A stretch of DNA of 64,000 bases from Actinomadura sp. J1-007 (GTDB taxonomy: Bacteria > Actinomycetota > Actinomycetes > Streptosporangiales > Streptosporangiaceae): the NCBI RefSeq assembly GCF_009793335.1, contig NZ_WING01000001.1, positions 6,138,001-6,202,000 on the forward strand, written 5' to 3'. The position numbers and the translations under genes are program-made. The notes beneath the pieces are model-generated. The model was not told the origin of the DNA. It made no database searches and worked only from the letters and a program-made list of their open reading frames with translations. Of the stretch, positions 1-8,932 are shown in pieces (position 1 is the stretch's first letter; every line of letters starts with the position of its first letter).

Positions 1-170
1 CCGCGTTCCACCGCCCCCGCGCACGCGCGCCGCATGATGACCGGGTCACCCGCGTGGAACCCGCAGGCCACGTTCGCGCTGGTGACCACGTCGAGCAGCG
101 CGAGGTCGTCGCCGAGGCGCCAGACGCCGAACCCCTCGCCGAGGTCCGCGTTGATGTCGATGACCGCCAT
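1..170 (-). CDS. pxpA: 5-oxoprolinase subunit A (LamB/YcsF family), N-terminal fragment
   Basis: Reading the minus strand from the ATG at 170 gives an N-terminus with the LamB/YcsF signatures DINADLGEGFG and TSANVACGFHAGDP. This family is the A subunit of the PxpABC 5-oxoprolinase, which opens 5-oxoproline to glutamate using ATP. Only about 56 of roughly 250 residues are inside the window; the rest lies beyond the left edge, where pxpB and pxpC might follow. There is no good Shine-Dalgarno sequence before the ATG. The family call is firm; the pathway role is known from the family only. Confidence 0.85.
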   Translation of the reverse strand, partial: MAVIDINADLGEGFGVWRLGDDLALLDVVTSANVACGFHAGDPVIMRRACAGAVER

Positions 171-257
171 GCCACACATCTACCATCGCGCCGGAGGCCG
201 GACGACGCCGGGCTCAGGGCCGATCCTCTCCGACCACCTCGAAAAGGCGGAACGGCC

Positions 258-626
258 TCAGAGGCTCTCCTCGCGAACGTCCTTGACCTCGTTTCTTGGG
301 GCCCACGCCTGGTAGACACCCCTGTCGAACGGTTCGAGCCCCAGCCGTTCGGCCACGGGCGCCTTGCCGCCGCTGTATTCGACCCGAAGCCAGTCCTCGT
401 GCTCCCCGAGCACCAGGAACGGCTCGCCGCGCCACAGGCACATGGTGCTGACGTAGGTCAGATGCTCCACTTCCCTGGCAGGCACCACGCGTACGTGCCG
501 GTCGGCCGTGACGGGCGTGAATCCCTCGGCGGGCCCGGCGAGGTACAGCCGCACCCGCTCGCCGTCGGGGCTCGCCTCGTACTCGCGCCCGCGCCAGCCC
601 GCGTAGAAACCGTGCCGGACCGTCAT
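258..626 (-). CDS. Small hypothetical protein coupled to a TY-Chap/SseB-like gene
   Basis: This 122-residue soluble protein starts MTVRHGFYAGWRGREY and is rich in Trp, Tyr and charged residues, with no signal peptide or membrane segment. I do not recognise the family. Its ATG overlaps the TGA of the preceding gene (ending at 623) in an ATGA arrangement, so it is very likely translationally coupled to that TY-Chap/SseB-like protein and works with it. It is the last gene of the minus-strand group that begins at 5772. An accessory or immunity-like role is possible, but nothing in the sequence demonstrates it. Confidence 0.7.
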   Translation of the reverse strand: MTVRHGFYAGWRGREYEASPDGERVRLYLAGPAEGFTPVTADRHVRVVPAREVEHLTYVSTMCLWRGEPFLVLGEHEDWLRVEYSGGKAPVAERLGLEPFDRGVYQAWAPRNEVKDVREESL

Positions 627-2536
627 CCGCGTCCTCCCGCCCAGCGCCGCAGATCGCTGTCGTAGGTGGCGACCAGTGCCGCCGTCCCGGTCCGGTCCAG
701 CCGGTACATCTCCGCGCCGTGCGGCAGCCGCTGGCTGTCGATCTTGAACTCGGGGACCGGCGGGCCGTCTCCGGGCGCGTACCCGGAGCCCGGGAACGGC
801 GCCTTCTCGATCACCCAGCCGCCGGGGATGATCCCCATGCTCCACTCGTCGATCCCGCCCAGCGGCCTGCGGAACAGCGCGGGCTTCATCGCGGGCCACC
901 GCACCACGTGGACGCTCTCGGCCTCCGTGGAGAACGGCGACCCCTCGTAGACGAGGCCGAGCCCGCGGATCAGGCGCGCGGGGGTGTTGAGCTCCCGTAC
1001 GTCCTGGAACCGGTGCACGTATCCGGCGACGAGGTCGTAACCGCCGTCCAGATAGTGGGGCACGTGTTCGGGCCGCAGAACCTTCTGCATGACGACCACG
1101 CCCGCCCTAACGTCCGCTCCCATGCGAACGCCCTGCGGATCGCCGTTCTGTGGGGCCCGCGCCCTGGCGGCCTTCTGACCGGCTCCTCCGGGCATGGTCG
1201 CGGCATTGGGTTCACGACCGTCATGCGGCGCGTACGCGACGGGGCCCTGCGCGCCCGGCGGTGCGGGCGCAGAGGGGCCCGCCTGCCCGCCTGCGCCGGT
1301 GCCCGTTCCAGCGGCTCCGCCTTGGGTGGCCGTCCCGCGCGCGCCCGTGGAGCCGGGCCCTTGGGGGTGCGTGAGGGGGGATCCCTCCGCGGAGGGCACT
1401 CGCGCAGCGGGATAGGGCGCGGTCGGAGCAGTGCCGGTGCCGTTCGGTGGCCGAGTGTGCGTAACGGGTGCGTTGGCGCTGGGTTGTGCTGTGGGGACGC
1501 GTATATCCGGGACCGTGGCGTTCGCGGCAGGGTCGGCCGCCGCTGGCGCAGGAGGGGTAGGCGTCACGGGCGCGGCAGGGGCCGCGCCGGCGGCGTTAGG
1601 GCGCGCAGCGGACGGCCGGGGACTCACCGGGCGCACGCCGTTCCGGGCGACGCTGGAACCGGCCACGTGGACGTCGTCGGGCGTCGGCGGGATCGTGGGG
1701 TCCTTCTTCGCAGGCTCCTGCTTCGCGGACCCCTGGAGAACGGTCGCGTCGAGATAGGCGGCGCTGGCCAGGCCGGGATTGATGGCGAGTTGCCATTCGG
1801 GATTGGGCCAGTGGGCGGCGAGCTCGGACACGAACGCGGAACGGTGGTGGACGGCCTGGCCGCGCAGGGACCGGTTCATCGCGTCCAGAGAGGTGAACGC
1901 GAGCACGAACGTGCCGTCGCCGAACTGCGCCGTCGCGTACGCGTGGTCCGCGGCGGACGGATCGCCCGGCGCGGGCAGGAAGAGCATCGCGCGTGACACG
2001 AGGTCGAGATAGGTCTCTTGGTCCCCGCGCTCGCGCGCCGACGCGAGCACGGATTCCAGATCGGCGGACGACGGAGAATCGGGATCGTCCTCGGGAAGCG
2101 CCAGGGGAATGCCCAGACCGGGAAGCGTGAGCGGACCTCCGTCGGCACCGGTACGGCTCGCCTGGTAGACGAGCTCCAGCGGCGAACGGATCCCGTACAC
2201 GTCGCGGAACGCGCCGACCATGCGGCCCGCGAGCATCCCGCATTCCTCCATCTCCTCGGCCGTGACCCGGCTCCGGTCACGCATCGTGAACCGGCACCAC
2301 CAGTTCTGGCGCTCGTCCGGGCGCTCCCAGCCGAGGGCCGCCAGGCGGCGCTCCTGCCGGGCGGCGAGCGGGCGCGGGAGGAACGCGCTGCCGACCGCCT
2401 CGGCGTCGACCGCGCCCTCCGAGCGCATGGCCTGCGCGTACGGCAGACCGCCCGCCCCCTGCACGATGAGGAACGACCCGACCGGAAGCCGCGCGAGCTC
2501 AAGGGTCAGCCGTTTGGCGAAGTCGTTCCAGTCCAA
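623..2536 (-). CDS. TY-Chap / SseB-like multidomain protein, copy 1
   Basis: About 637 residues. Residues 1-130 match the TY-Chap (YbjN/CesT-like peptide-binding chaperone) pattern: WNDFAKRL, a LIVQ strand, Y.QAM, AEAV, and LGWERP followed by NWW. Residues ~158-275 look like an SseB N-terminal domain, with an AFTS strand and WQLAINPG. A Pro/Ala/Thr/Gly-rich linker follows (~275-490), then a C-terminal region of ~145 residues ending in a tail (HGAEMYRLDR, then VATYDSDLRRW) that the neighbouring paralogue shares in diverged form. TY-Chap domains are predicted to bind peptides in secretion or conflict systems. The TTG at 2536 is chosen because it aligns with the paralogue's start (LDW versus LEW); upstream starts would overlap the previous gene. 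Probably cytoplasmic. Confidence 0.7.
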   Translation of the reverse strand: MDWNDFAKRLTLELARLPVGSFLIVQGAGGLPYAQAMRSEGAVDAEAVGSAFLPRPLAARQERRLAALGWERPDERQNWWCRFTMRDRSRVTAEEMEECGMLAGRMVGAFRDVYGIRSPLELVYQASRTGADGGPLTLPGLGIPLALPEDDPDSPSSADLESVLASARERGDQETYLDLVSRAMLFLPAPGDPSAADHAYATAQFGDGTFVLAFTSLDAMNRSLRGQAVHHRSAFVSELAAHWPNPEWQLAINPGLASAAYLDATVLQGSAKQEPAKKDPTIPPTPDDVHVAGSSVARNGVRPVSPRPSAARPNAAGAAPAAPVTPTPPAPAAADPAANATVPDIRVPTAQPSANAPVTHTRPPNGTGTAPTAPYPAARVPSAEGSPLTHPQGPGSTGARGTATQGGAAGTGTGAGGQAGPSAPAPPGAQGPVAYAPHDGREPNAATMPGGAGQKAARARAPQNGDPQGVRMGADVRAGVVVMQKVLRPEHVPHYLDGGYDLVAGYVHRFQDVRELNTPARLIRGLGLVYEGSPFSTEAESVHVVRWPAMKPALFRRPLGGIDEWSMGIIPGGWVIEKAPFPGSGYAPGDGPPVPEFKIDSQRLPHGAEMYRLDRTGTAALVATYDSDLRRWAGGRG

Positions 2537-2597
2537 TCGGATCCAACTCTCAGGTCCGTGTCGGGCTTGCCGTACTCGACGGTAGCGGAACGCTGCG

Positions 2598-4084
2598 TCA
2601 CTCGGCGCCGGGAGCGGGGACCGCGTCCGCGCGCACGGGGGCCCAGACACCGCCGATGGCGTCGTAGACCGCCACGGGCGTGGTCGTTTCGCTTTCTCCG
2701 GACCACTGCCACAGGCGGGTTCCGTGCGGTGGCCGGATCGGGACGCGTTCGGGCTCCCGGGGTGTGGGCGCCGTCAGGGGTTCCGCGGGAACCGTACCGG
2801 ATCCGACCGCCGCTTCCAGGTCGGCCACCGTGTACGGGTCGATCGCCGTGTGGGCGGGGTCCGAGGAGGGCTGGACGCTCGGGTCGAGCGCACGCTGCGC
2901 CGGCTCGTGTCCGCCGGAACCCGCACCGGGCGCGGCGGGCGTCGCGAGGTCGCCCGTCGAGGGCTCGGCCCGCGCGTGCGCGGGGGGAGTCTCCGAGTGC
3001 ACCGGACCCAGCGTGGGTCTGGCCGGGCCGGGCCCGAACGGGTCCTTGGGGTCGATGCCGGGAGTCGCGGCGCGCTGGTTGGCGTCGAGGCGGGCGATGG
3101 CGGCGGCGTCGAGATGGATTTCGCTGGGCAGCCCGGGATTGATGGCGAGTTGCCAGGAAGGATCGGGCCAGCCGGTGGAAAGCTGGGCGAACGTCGTCCT
3201 GCGGTAGGGCTGCCGACCGCCGTTGCGCCCGAGGGCCTCCGGCGAGGTGAACACGGTGGCGTACGTGCTCCCCCGATGGTGATTGTGGGGAGCGTGCCCG
3301 ACGCGGCCTCGCCGGCCGGCAGAACGAGATCGGCGCTGAGCAGGAGCTCGAAGTAGGTGGTGTGGTCGCCGCGCTGCTTGGCGTCCGCGAGACGGGGTTC
3401 GAGGGTGTCGGGCCCTGCGGCGGAGACCTCTGGGGGAGTGGCCTCGGGTACGCCCGCGCGGACGGCCGGTCCGGCGGAAACCCTGCCCTCAGGGGCCGTA
3501 CTCGCGAATCCGGTGGCCGCCGGAGCGGTACCCGCTGGTCCCGTACCGCTAGAGGCCATGCCTTCGAGCGCGGTGCCGTTCACGGGGCCGGGACGGCCCG
3601 CGTCCTCGGCCGACGAGGCGCGGCGCTTGGTGACGCGCGAGGGGTCGGCGGTGTCGATGCCGAAATCAAGCAGTTCGATGAGGCCCGTGCCATGCCGGTG
3701 GAACGACTCGTACACCAGGTCGGACGGGCGCCGCACGGCCTGGACGTCGCGCAGCGCGGTCACCATCACGTCGGCCAGGCGCGCGTAGTCGACGGACGTC
3801 GCGTACGAGGGCAGCTCGGTCCACCAGTTGCGCGGCGAGGGCTCGGCGGGCGGGCGCCAGCCCGCCTCGCTCATGACCTCCTCGTCCGCGAGGGTGAGCA
3901 GGAGCGGCCCGTCGAGGAAGTTGTTGCTGACCGCCTCGGCGTAGAGCCGGTCCGGCTCGCGCATGGCCTGGACGTAGTGGCGGCTCTCCTCGCGCTCGCG
4001 CACGATGAGGATGGTGTCCCGTTCGAGACCCGCCAGCTCCCGCCCCAGGCGCTGGGCGAACTCGGACCACTCCAACAAGATCAC
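2598..4084 (-). CDS. TY-Chap / SseB-like multidomain protein, copy 2 (apparent frameshift)
   Basis: A paralogue of the gene downstream, about 495 residues when read across a frameshift. The N-terminal TY-Chap domain (WSEFAQRL, YVQAM, AEAVSNNFL, GWRPP, NWW) and the start of an SseB-like domain are in one frame. The rest, with FTSPEAL, WQLAINPG and the tail HGTRLWQW plus VAVYDAIGGVW, is in another. The two frames join at a C5 run (plus strand 3270-3274): one extra base restores an uninterrupted SseB domain. The start is GTG 4084 or one of the TTG codons just after it, behind AGGGAG. It sits 61 bases upstream of copy 1 and is probably co-transcribed. The shift most likely reflects a sequence error. 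Confidence 0.65.
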
Positions 4085-4177
4085 TCCCTACGACCGGGGC
4101 GACCCCCGGGCCCCCGCGAGACCGATGCCCGAGTTTCCGATGATTGTCGTCCCGGACGCCTCTGGCAAACCGGGAGT

Positions 4178-5772
4178 TCACTCGGGCGGGGGTTCGTGAC
4201 GCAGTACACGGAGCGCCCGCCTGAGCTCCTGCGGGTCGTTCTCGCAGCGGTCGAGGACGTCGATGAGTTTGTGCAGGATCTCGTGTCGTTCGTAGCCGAC
4301 GTCCAAGAGTGCCTGCGCGGTCTCCCAGAGTTGCGGTGGGTCGCCGTCCCAGAGGCGTACGGTCAGCCGTTCGTGCGCGTCCAAATGATCCTCGGGCGCG
4401 CCGGGATGCTCGAACTCCAGCATGATCCGCCGGTCGGAGGGATCAGCGGGATCGAGGGTCGACAGGTCGATGGAGCCGTGCCTCCCGGACAGGCGATGCG
4501 TTCCCGACAGGAACGGCAGCGCGAACGCGCGGCGGGGCAGCGCCTCCATGTCGCCGTCCGGCAGGAGCCGGTCGACGAGCTCCCGGTCGAGGCCGAAAGC
4601 GGACGGATCGCGATACGCCTCGGCGAACTTCGCGGTGGCGTCCCAGACGGCGTCGAGCGTCGCGCGGACGCCCGCCTCGGGAAGGCCGGTGCGCTTGCCC
4701 GCCCACCGCACCCACGCGGCGAGCACGTGCGGCACGGCCTCCTGCTCGGTAGGGGACAGCAGGACCTTGCGCGGCAGCCAGTCGAGCAGGAACATCTCGC
4801 ATTTGATCGGGCTGACCCGCAGCGGACGGCCGAAATCGTGGGTGCAGCCGTAGTCGATGAGGCGGTCGACGCAGCGGGTCGCGGCGGACCGGTCAGACAG
4901 GTCCTCCGCCTCGTCGGACGCCAGGAACCGTGCGGCGATCGTCGCGCGGCGGTCCCGCCCGTACACGGGCGGCTGCGGCAGGCGCCCGCCCGGCGGGAGG
5001 ATCCCGACGCGCGCGCGGACGAACGCGTGATACGAGCCGAAATTGTCGTTGACCGGGGGTCGTCCGCCGAGTCGGTCATCTCCAGGGCGCTCTGGAGGAG
5101 CGCCTTGGTGTCGCGGGGGTCGAGCTGCTCGAACCGCATCAGCGGGTTGTCGCGGCCCTCCCGGCGGCAGTGGTCGAGGAGCTTGTCGACCTGGGAGGAG
5201 ACCCACGCGTCGCGGACCATGCCGCAGGCGGGCGTGCGCGCGGAGGGCTCGACCGTCCCGGCCTTGTTGCGGTCGACGAGGACGACCAGGGCGTGCCGTT
5301 CGGCCCCGCCGTAGGCGTAGGTGCAGACGATGGAGTCCTGGTCGCCGTAGACGTCGCGGGAGACGTAGCACTCCTCGGGGGCGACCATGCCGACGCGGTC
5401 GGCCCATCCCGGGCGCGCGACGCCGCGGTCCATCAGCTCCAGGGCGGCGCGCTCGGCCTTGGCCGCCTGCCGGGGCGTGCCCAGGTAGGCCATGCCGGTG
5501 AGCAGCGCGAGTCCCGCCGGGGTCGAGGCGCGCGTGGCGTGGTCGATCAGCGCCTCGCCGATGACCTCCTCGACGTCGCCGCCGGGCACGCGGTGGCCCC
5601 ACCAGGAACCCAGGATCTCGCTGACGATCAGCTCCGCGTCCAAGGGGCTGCGAACGGCCAGCAGCTCACGCGCGTGCCGGAGCATCCCGTCGAAGATGGC
5701 GGAAACCTCGTCCGAGGGCGGCCGGTCCCGCGCCGGATCCCCGGAGGACTGGCGGCGGCTGCGGGGACTCAC
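4178..5772 (-). CDS. Conserved actinobacterial hypothetical protein (apparent frameshift)
   Basis: About 531 residues across one frameshift. The N-terminal half is a mixed alpha/beta region with AELIVSEILGSWWG, GECYV-like EECYVSRDVYGDQD and the strand HALVVLVDRNKAG. The C-terminal half (VNDNFGSYHAF, then FLLDWLPRKV and HEILHKLIDVLDRC) resembles the C-terminal part of proteins that call themselves plasmid or tetratricopeptide-associated in actinomycetes, but I cannot name a function. The halves join at a G5 run on the plus strand (5055-5059); one extra base gives continuous protein. It is the first gene of a minus-strand group with two TY-Chap/SseB-like genes. The start is GTG 5772. No signal peptide or membrane helix is visible. 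Confidence 0.6.
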
Positions 5773-5940
5773 GCGCCTAGCTTCTCAGATCCCCGGGCCG
5801 CCGATGTCCAGGACATCGGCGGAGGCCGAACCGGGACGCCCGGAAGCCCGCGGGACGCGGCGGGCCACCGCGGACGCCCCAGCGCGCCCGTGAGCCGTCG
5901 CCGGCCTCGCCACCCGACCCGGGTCTCAGAAAGCCTCTCC

Positions 5941-6234
5941 TCAGCCGTCTACGCGGTCACCAGGGCCGTCCATGGCGCATCCAGGAGCCATGTCGTCCAG
6001 CCGCGCCGACAGCCGGCCCGACGGCGGCTCGGATTTGATCATGCCGACGAGATGCTCCCGCGCCATCCGCTCGACGAGCGCCGGGGTGGCGTCCAGCCCG
6101 AGATGGGTCGCGCACGCTTGGACGTCGGCGACGCAGCGTTCGACGGCGCTGTGGGTGAAAGCCGCGAACTCGGACGCGAGGCGCCGCGCGAGCAGCTCGC
6201 GGGTCTCGCTCCGGTAGTCGGCGAGTGCAGGCAT
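5941..6234 (-). CDS. Small helical hypothetical protein
   Basis: 97 residues starting MPALADYRSETRELL, almost entirely predicted helix, with regularly spaced Ala/Leu and Arg/Glu, as in the small three-helix dimerisation proteins of actinomycetes. That resemblance is weak and I assign no function. The ATG at 6234 is preferred over upstream starts because GGAGGTG lies about 7 bases before it. It stands alone on the minus strand between the 5772 group and the molybdoenzyme pair. Confidence 0.6.
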   Translation of the reverse strand: MPALADYRSETRELLARRLASEFAAFTHSAVERCVADVQACATHLGLDATPALVERMAREHLVGMIKSEPPSGRLSARLDDMAPGCAMDGPGDRVDG

Positions 6235-6378
6235 CAGCGAACACCTCCGCGCCCGAGGGGTCCGGCGGACCTGGCCGAGCCGCCGGGGCAAGGCGGGCGT
6301 GCCCGGCGCGCGCGACCCGGTGGGAGCCGTGCCGTTCACTCTCGCCTCGATGTCATTCCAGCCGTTTTGCGGCGAGTG

Positions 6379-7104
6379 TCAAGACATTCCCGGGCCACGA
6401 TTTGCAGGCTCGGTCCGCTCCTTGTCAGGCGCGCTGTCATCGCCCTGCTCACGGCCCGATTCAGGTGCCGCGCCCCGCGTGACGCGCGTCGTCTGCTGGG
6501 CCTCCCAGCCCGCGTGGTGGCGAGCCGCCCAGGTCCGGTCCACGCGCCCCGTCAGCATCCCCCTGAGCGCGTCGCGATCGCGCAGCGCCTCCCACAGGTG
6601 TCCGACCGTCACCACCACGATCGCGATGAACAGCCAGTCGTGCACGAACGTCGCGCCCGTCCGCCAGCGGTCCGGCCACAGCTCGGGGAAGGTGAGGACC
6701 TCTCCCGTCCCCAGCATCACCAGGATCGCGCCCGCGGTGAACGCCGCGTTCAACTTCTGGCCCCCGTTGAACTTCCCCACCGCGATGACGCCCCGGCCGT
6801 TGCGCACGGACCTCCTGTCGCGGCGGCGGAGCCACTCCCAGTCGAGCGGAGCGAACCGGTTCAGCCGCCGCACGTCGCCACGGAACGCACGCGACGCGAG
6901 CCCAAGGAGAACGGGCACGGGCAACGCGAACCCGCACCACACGTGGACCGTCTTGACGAGTTCGCGGCGGCCGACCACCGTCGACAGTGCCGGGAGGTAC
7001 AGCATCGCGGCCGTCGCCAGGCACGCCAGCATCAGCAGCGCGGTCAGGTGGTGCACCCAGCGTTCCGCCCTGGTGAAGCGCGCCAGCAGATCAGGTCGGC
7101 GCAT
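6379..7104 (-). CDS. Membrane cytochrome b561-like subunit, partner of molybdopterin oxidoreductase
   Basis: 241 residues with about four membrane spans. The N-terminus FTRAERWVHHLTALLML, the histidines near TVHVWCGFALPVPVLLG, and HDWLFIAIVVVTVGHLWEAL are typical of the haem-b-binding membrane subunit seen in formate dehydrogenase gamma and bacterial cytochrome b561 families. It would pass electrons between quinones and the molybdoenzyme encoded immediately upstream, whose stop codon it overlaps by 14 bases. The C-terminal ~30 residues are hydrophilic and charged. This arrangement recalls MsrPQ, but the protein looks like the cytochrome b/b6-type family rather than MsrQ itself. Confidence 0.75.
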   Translation of the reverse strand: MRRPDLLARFTRAERWVHHLTALLMLACLATAAMLYLPALSTVVGRRELVKTVHVWCGFALPVPVLLGLASRAFRGDVRRLNRFAPLDWEWLRRRDRRSVRNGRGVIAVGKFNGGQKLNAAFTAGAILVMLGTGEVLTFPELWPDRWRTGATFVHDWLFIAIVVVTVGHLWEALRDRDALRGMLTGRVDRTWAARHHAGWEAQQTTRVTRGAAPESGREQGDDSAPDKERTEPANRGPGMS

Positions 7105-7831
7105 CGTCGCGTCCGTTCGAGCGGCCGACCCACGCGTCCACGTCGTAACCGCGCCGCTCCCAGTAGCCGGAGACGACCTTGTCGGTGACCTCGATTCCGC
7201 CCAGCCACTTGAGCGACTTGTAGCCGTACATCGGTGCCACATACAGGCGCACGGGGCCTCCGTGGTCGTGCGCGACGGGCCCGCCCTGCATCTCGGTGGC
7301 GACGAGCACGTCCCGCCGTTGCGCCTGCGCGAGCGTCAGGGACTCGGTGTACTCGCCGTCGAACGATCTGAACCGCACCGCCTGCGCACTCGGAGAAACA
7401 CCGACGGCGTTCAGGAGATCGGGCAGGGCGACCCCCGCCCACCCCACGTCCGGCACGCGCCAGCCGGTCACGCACTGGAAATCCCGATTGATCCGCGTCT
7501 GCGGCAGCGCCGCCAGGTCGGCCATGCTGAACGCCCTGGGCCGTTCGACGAGACCGGCGACGGTGACGCGGTGCTCCGCCGCCTTGCGCTTCCGAACGCT
7601 GCCGACCACGGAGTAATAGCGGAAGCCTCCGGCGGCGGGCAGGACGTTGCCTATCTGGCCCACGGGTGCGAGCGCGCGGTTGACCTTCTGCTGGAGCGTC
7701 CCGCCCACGGCGATGCCCACCACGCCCAGGCCGAGCATCCCCAGCACGATGCGCCGCCCTACGGGACTGCCGTCCTCAACGGGAGGACTCGCCTCCGTGG
7801 GACGGTCTTCCGCCCGTTCCTCCTCGTTCAC
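7091..7831 (-). CDS. Membrane-anchored sulfite-oxidase-like molybdopterin oxidoreductase
   Basis: About 246 residues. A hydrophobic N-terminal segment (GRRIVLGMLGLGVVGIAVGG) anchors or exports it. It is followed by the sulfite oxidase / YedY-type Mo-cofactor domain: INRDFQCVTGW carries the Cys that ligates molybdenum, and HDHGGPVRLYVAPMYGYKSLKWL is the usual cofactor-binding and core region. It acts at the outer face of the membrane, with electrons carried by the cytochrome b-like protein encoded next (14-base overlap). The physiological substrate is unknown; repair of oxidised methionine or another small oxo-transfer are the family options. GTG 7831 is a tentative start, with ATG 7867 as alternative. 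No twin-arginine pair is obvious. Confidence 0.75.
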   Translation of the reverse strand: MNEEERAEDRPTEASPPVEDGSPVGRRIVLGMLGLGVVGIAVGGTLQQKVNRALAPVGQIGNVLPAAGGFRYYSVVGSVRKRKAAEHRVTVAGLVERPRAFSMADLAALPQTRINRDFQCVTGWRVPDVGWAGVALPDLLNAVGVSPSAQAVRFRSFDGEYTESLTLAQAQRRDVLVATEMQGGPVAHDHGGPVRLYVAPMYGYKSLKWLGGIEVTDKVVSGYWERRGYDVDAWVGRSNGRDDAPT

Positions 7832-7966
7832 GCTTCCATTCGAGCACCGACGTCCCTGGCCCGCCATGGCCCGCGTCCAGCCGTAAGGGTTTCGACAGAA
7901 CTCCCGACGCCTCGCCCCCTTCCGCCTCGCGCGGGCGCGCGGGCGGGCGCGCCCTAAAGTGGGGCC

Positions 7967-8548
7967 ATGGCCACCAAGGTTCACCTCGCACAGCGCCCCG
8001 AGGCCGACGAACTGCTCGGGCGAAGCGCCCTAGCCGCGTTGGTGGGGATGCTGCTCGACCAGCAGATCCCGATGGAATGGGCCTTCTCGGGGCCGTACAC
8101 GATCGTGCAGCGTCTCGGCGCCGACGACCTGGACGCGCACGAGATCGCGGCGTACGACCCCGAACGATTCGCCGCGGTGCTGTCCGAGAAGCCCGCCGTG
8201 CATCGCTACCCCGGTTCGATGGCCAAGCGCGTCCAGCAGCTCTGCCAGTACCTGGTCGAGAACTACGACGGCGACGCCGAGGGCGTCTGGCGGGACGTCG
8301 AGTCCGGCAAGGAGCTCTACAAGCGTCTCAACGCGCTGCCGGGCTTCGGCAAGCAGAAGGCGCAGATCTTCCTGGCGCTGCTCGGCAAGCAGTACGGCGT
8401 GCGCCCGGAGGGGTGGCGCGAGGCGGCCGGGGCGTACGGCGAGGAGGGCTCGCACCGTTCGGTCGCCGACATCACCGGCCCGGAGTCGCTGGCCAAGGTC
8501 CGCGCGTTCAAGCAGGAGATGAAGGCCGCCGCGAAGGCCAAGGCGTAG
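7967..8548 (+). CDS. HhH-GPD-type base excision DNA repair protein
   Basis: 193 residues, the usual length for this actinobacterial family of small HhH-GPD glycosylase-like proteins. The helix-hairpin-helix is visible as LPGFGKQKAQIFLALLGK, and LVGMLLDQQIPMEWAF matches the family N-terminus. It is predicted to recognise or excise damaged bases; substrate specificity cannot be read from the sequence. A -10-like TAAAGT (7955-7960) lies 6 bases before the ATG, so the transcript is probably leaderless. It is transcribed divergently from the molybdoenzyme pair and stands alone. Confidence 0.85.
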   Translation: MATKVHLAQRPEADELLGRSALAALVGMLLDQQIPMEWAFSGPYTIVQRLGADDLDAHEIAAYDPERFAAVLSEKPAVHRYPGSMAKRVQQLCQYLVENYDGDAEGVWRDVESGKELYKRLNALPGFGKQKAQIFLALLGKQYGVRPEGWREAAGAYGEEGSHRSVADITGPESLAKVRAFKQEMKAAAKAKA

Positions 8549-8932
8549 ACGACCTGGGCTTTGCCGGGTTTTTGCCAAAGATGCGGCTGCGGAGCGTGAG
8601 AATTCCAAGCGTCCGGAACTCGCCGAGCAAGCCCGGTTCGCCTTCGGGAGCGTCCCGATCGTCGTACCATCTCCTACTTGCCGTCCGTGACGGTCGTCGC
8701 CGGGACCCCGGAGACGGTCCGGCGGAGGGCGTCCGAATCCGAGGTCGCCGCTGGGAGCCGTGTGACAAGGATGGCCATCAGGGCTTCCGTCCGCGGCGAA
8801 CCATCGGGATGATGAATACCTGACTCCGACCGGTGTTGTGATGGAGGCGGGAGCGCTAGCCTGCTCCCATTCACTCATAGTGATGAAAACTTGCCGCGCG
8901 GTACGGGACCCTCTGGGGCGGAGGTGTTGTCC
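8549..8932 (+). promoter_or_regulatory. Intergenic region upstream of the SpoIIE-type phosphatase
   Basis: A 384-base gap with no convincing gene. Near its right end are a candidate promoter TTGTGA (8836-8841) and TAGCCT (8857-8862), spaced 15; an inverted repeat GGGAGC/GCTCCC (8849-8854 and 8863-8868); and a palindrome TCACT-CAT-AGTGA (8871-8883). These suggest a regulated promoter for the phosphatase gene at 8933. The left part (8549-8830) shows nothing I can assign. Confidence 0.35.
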
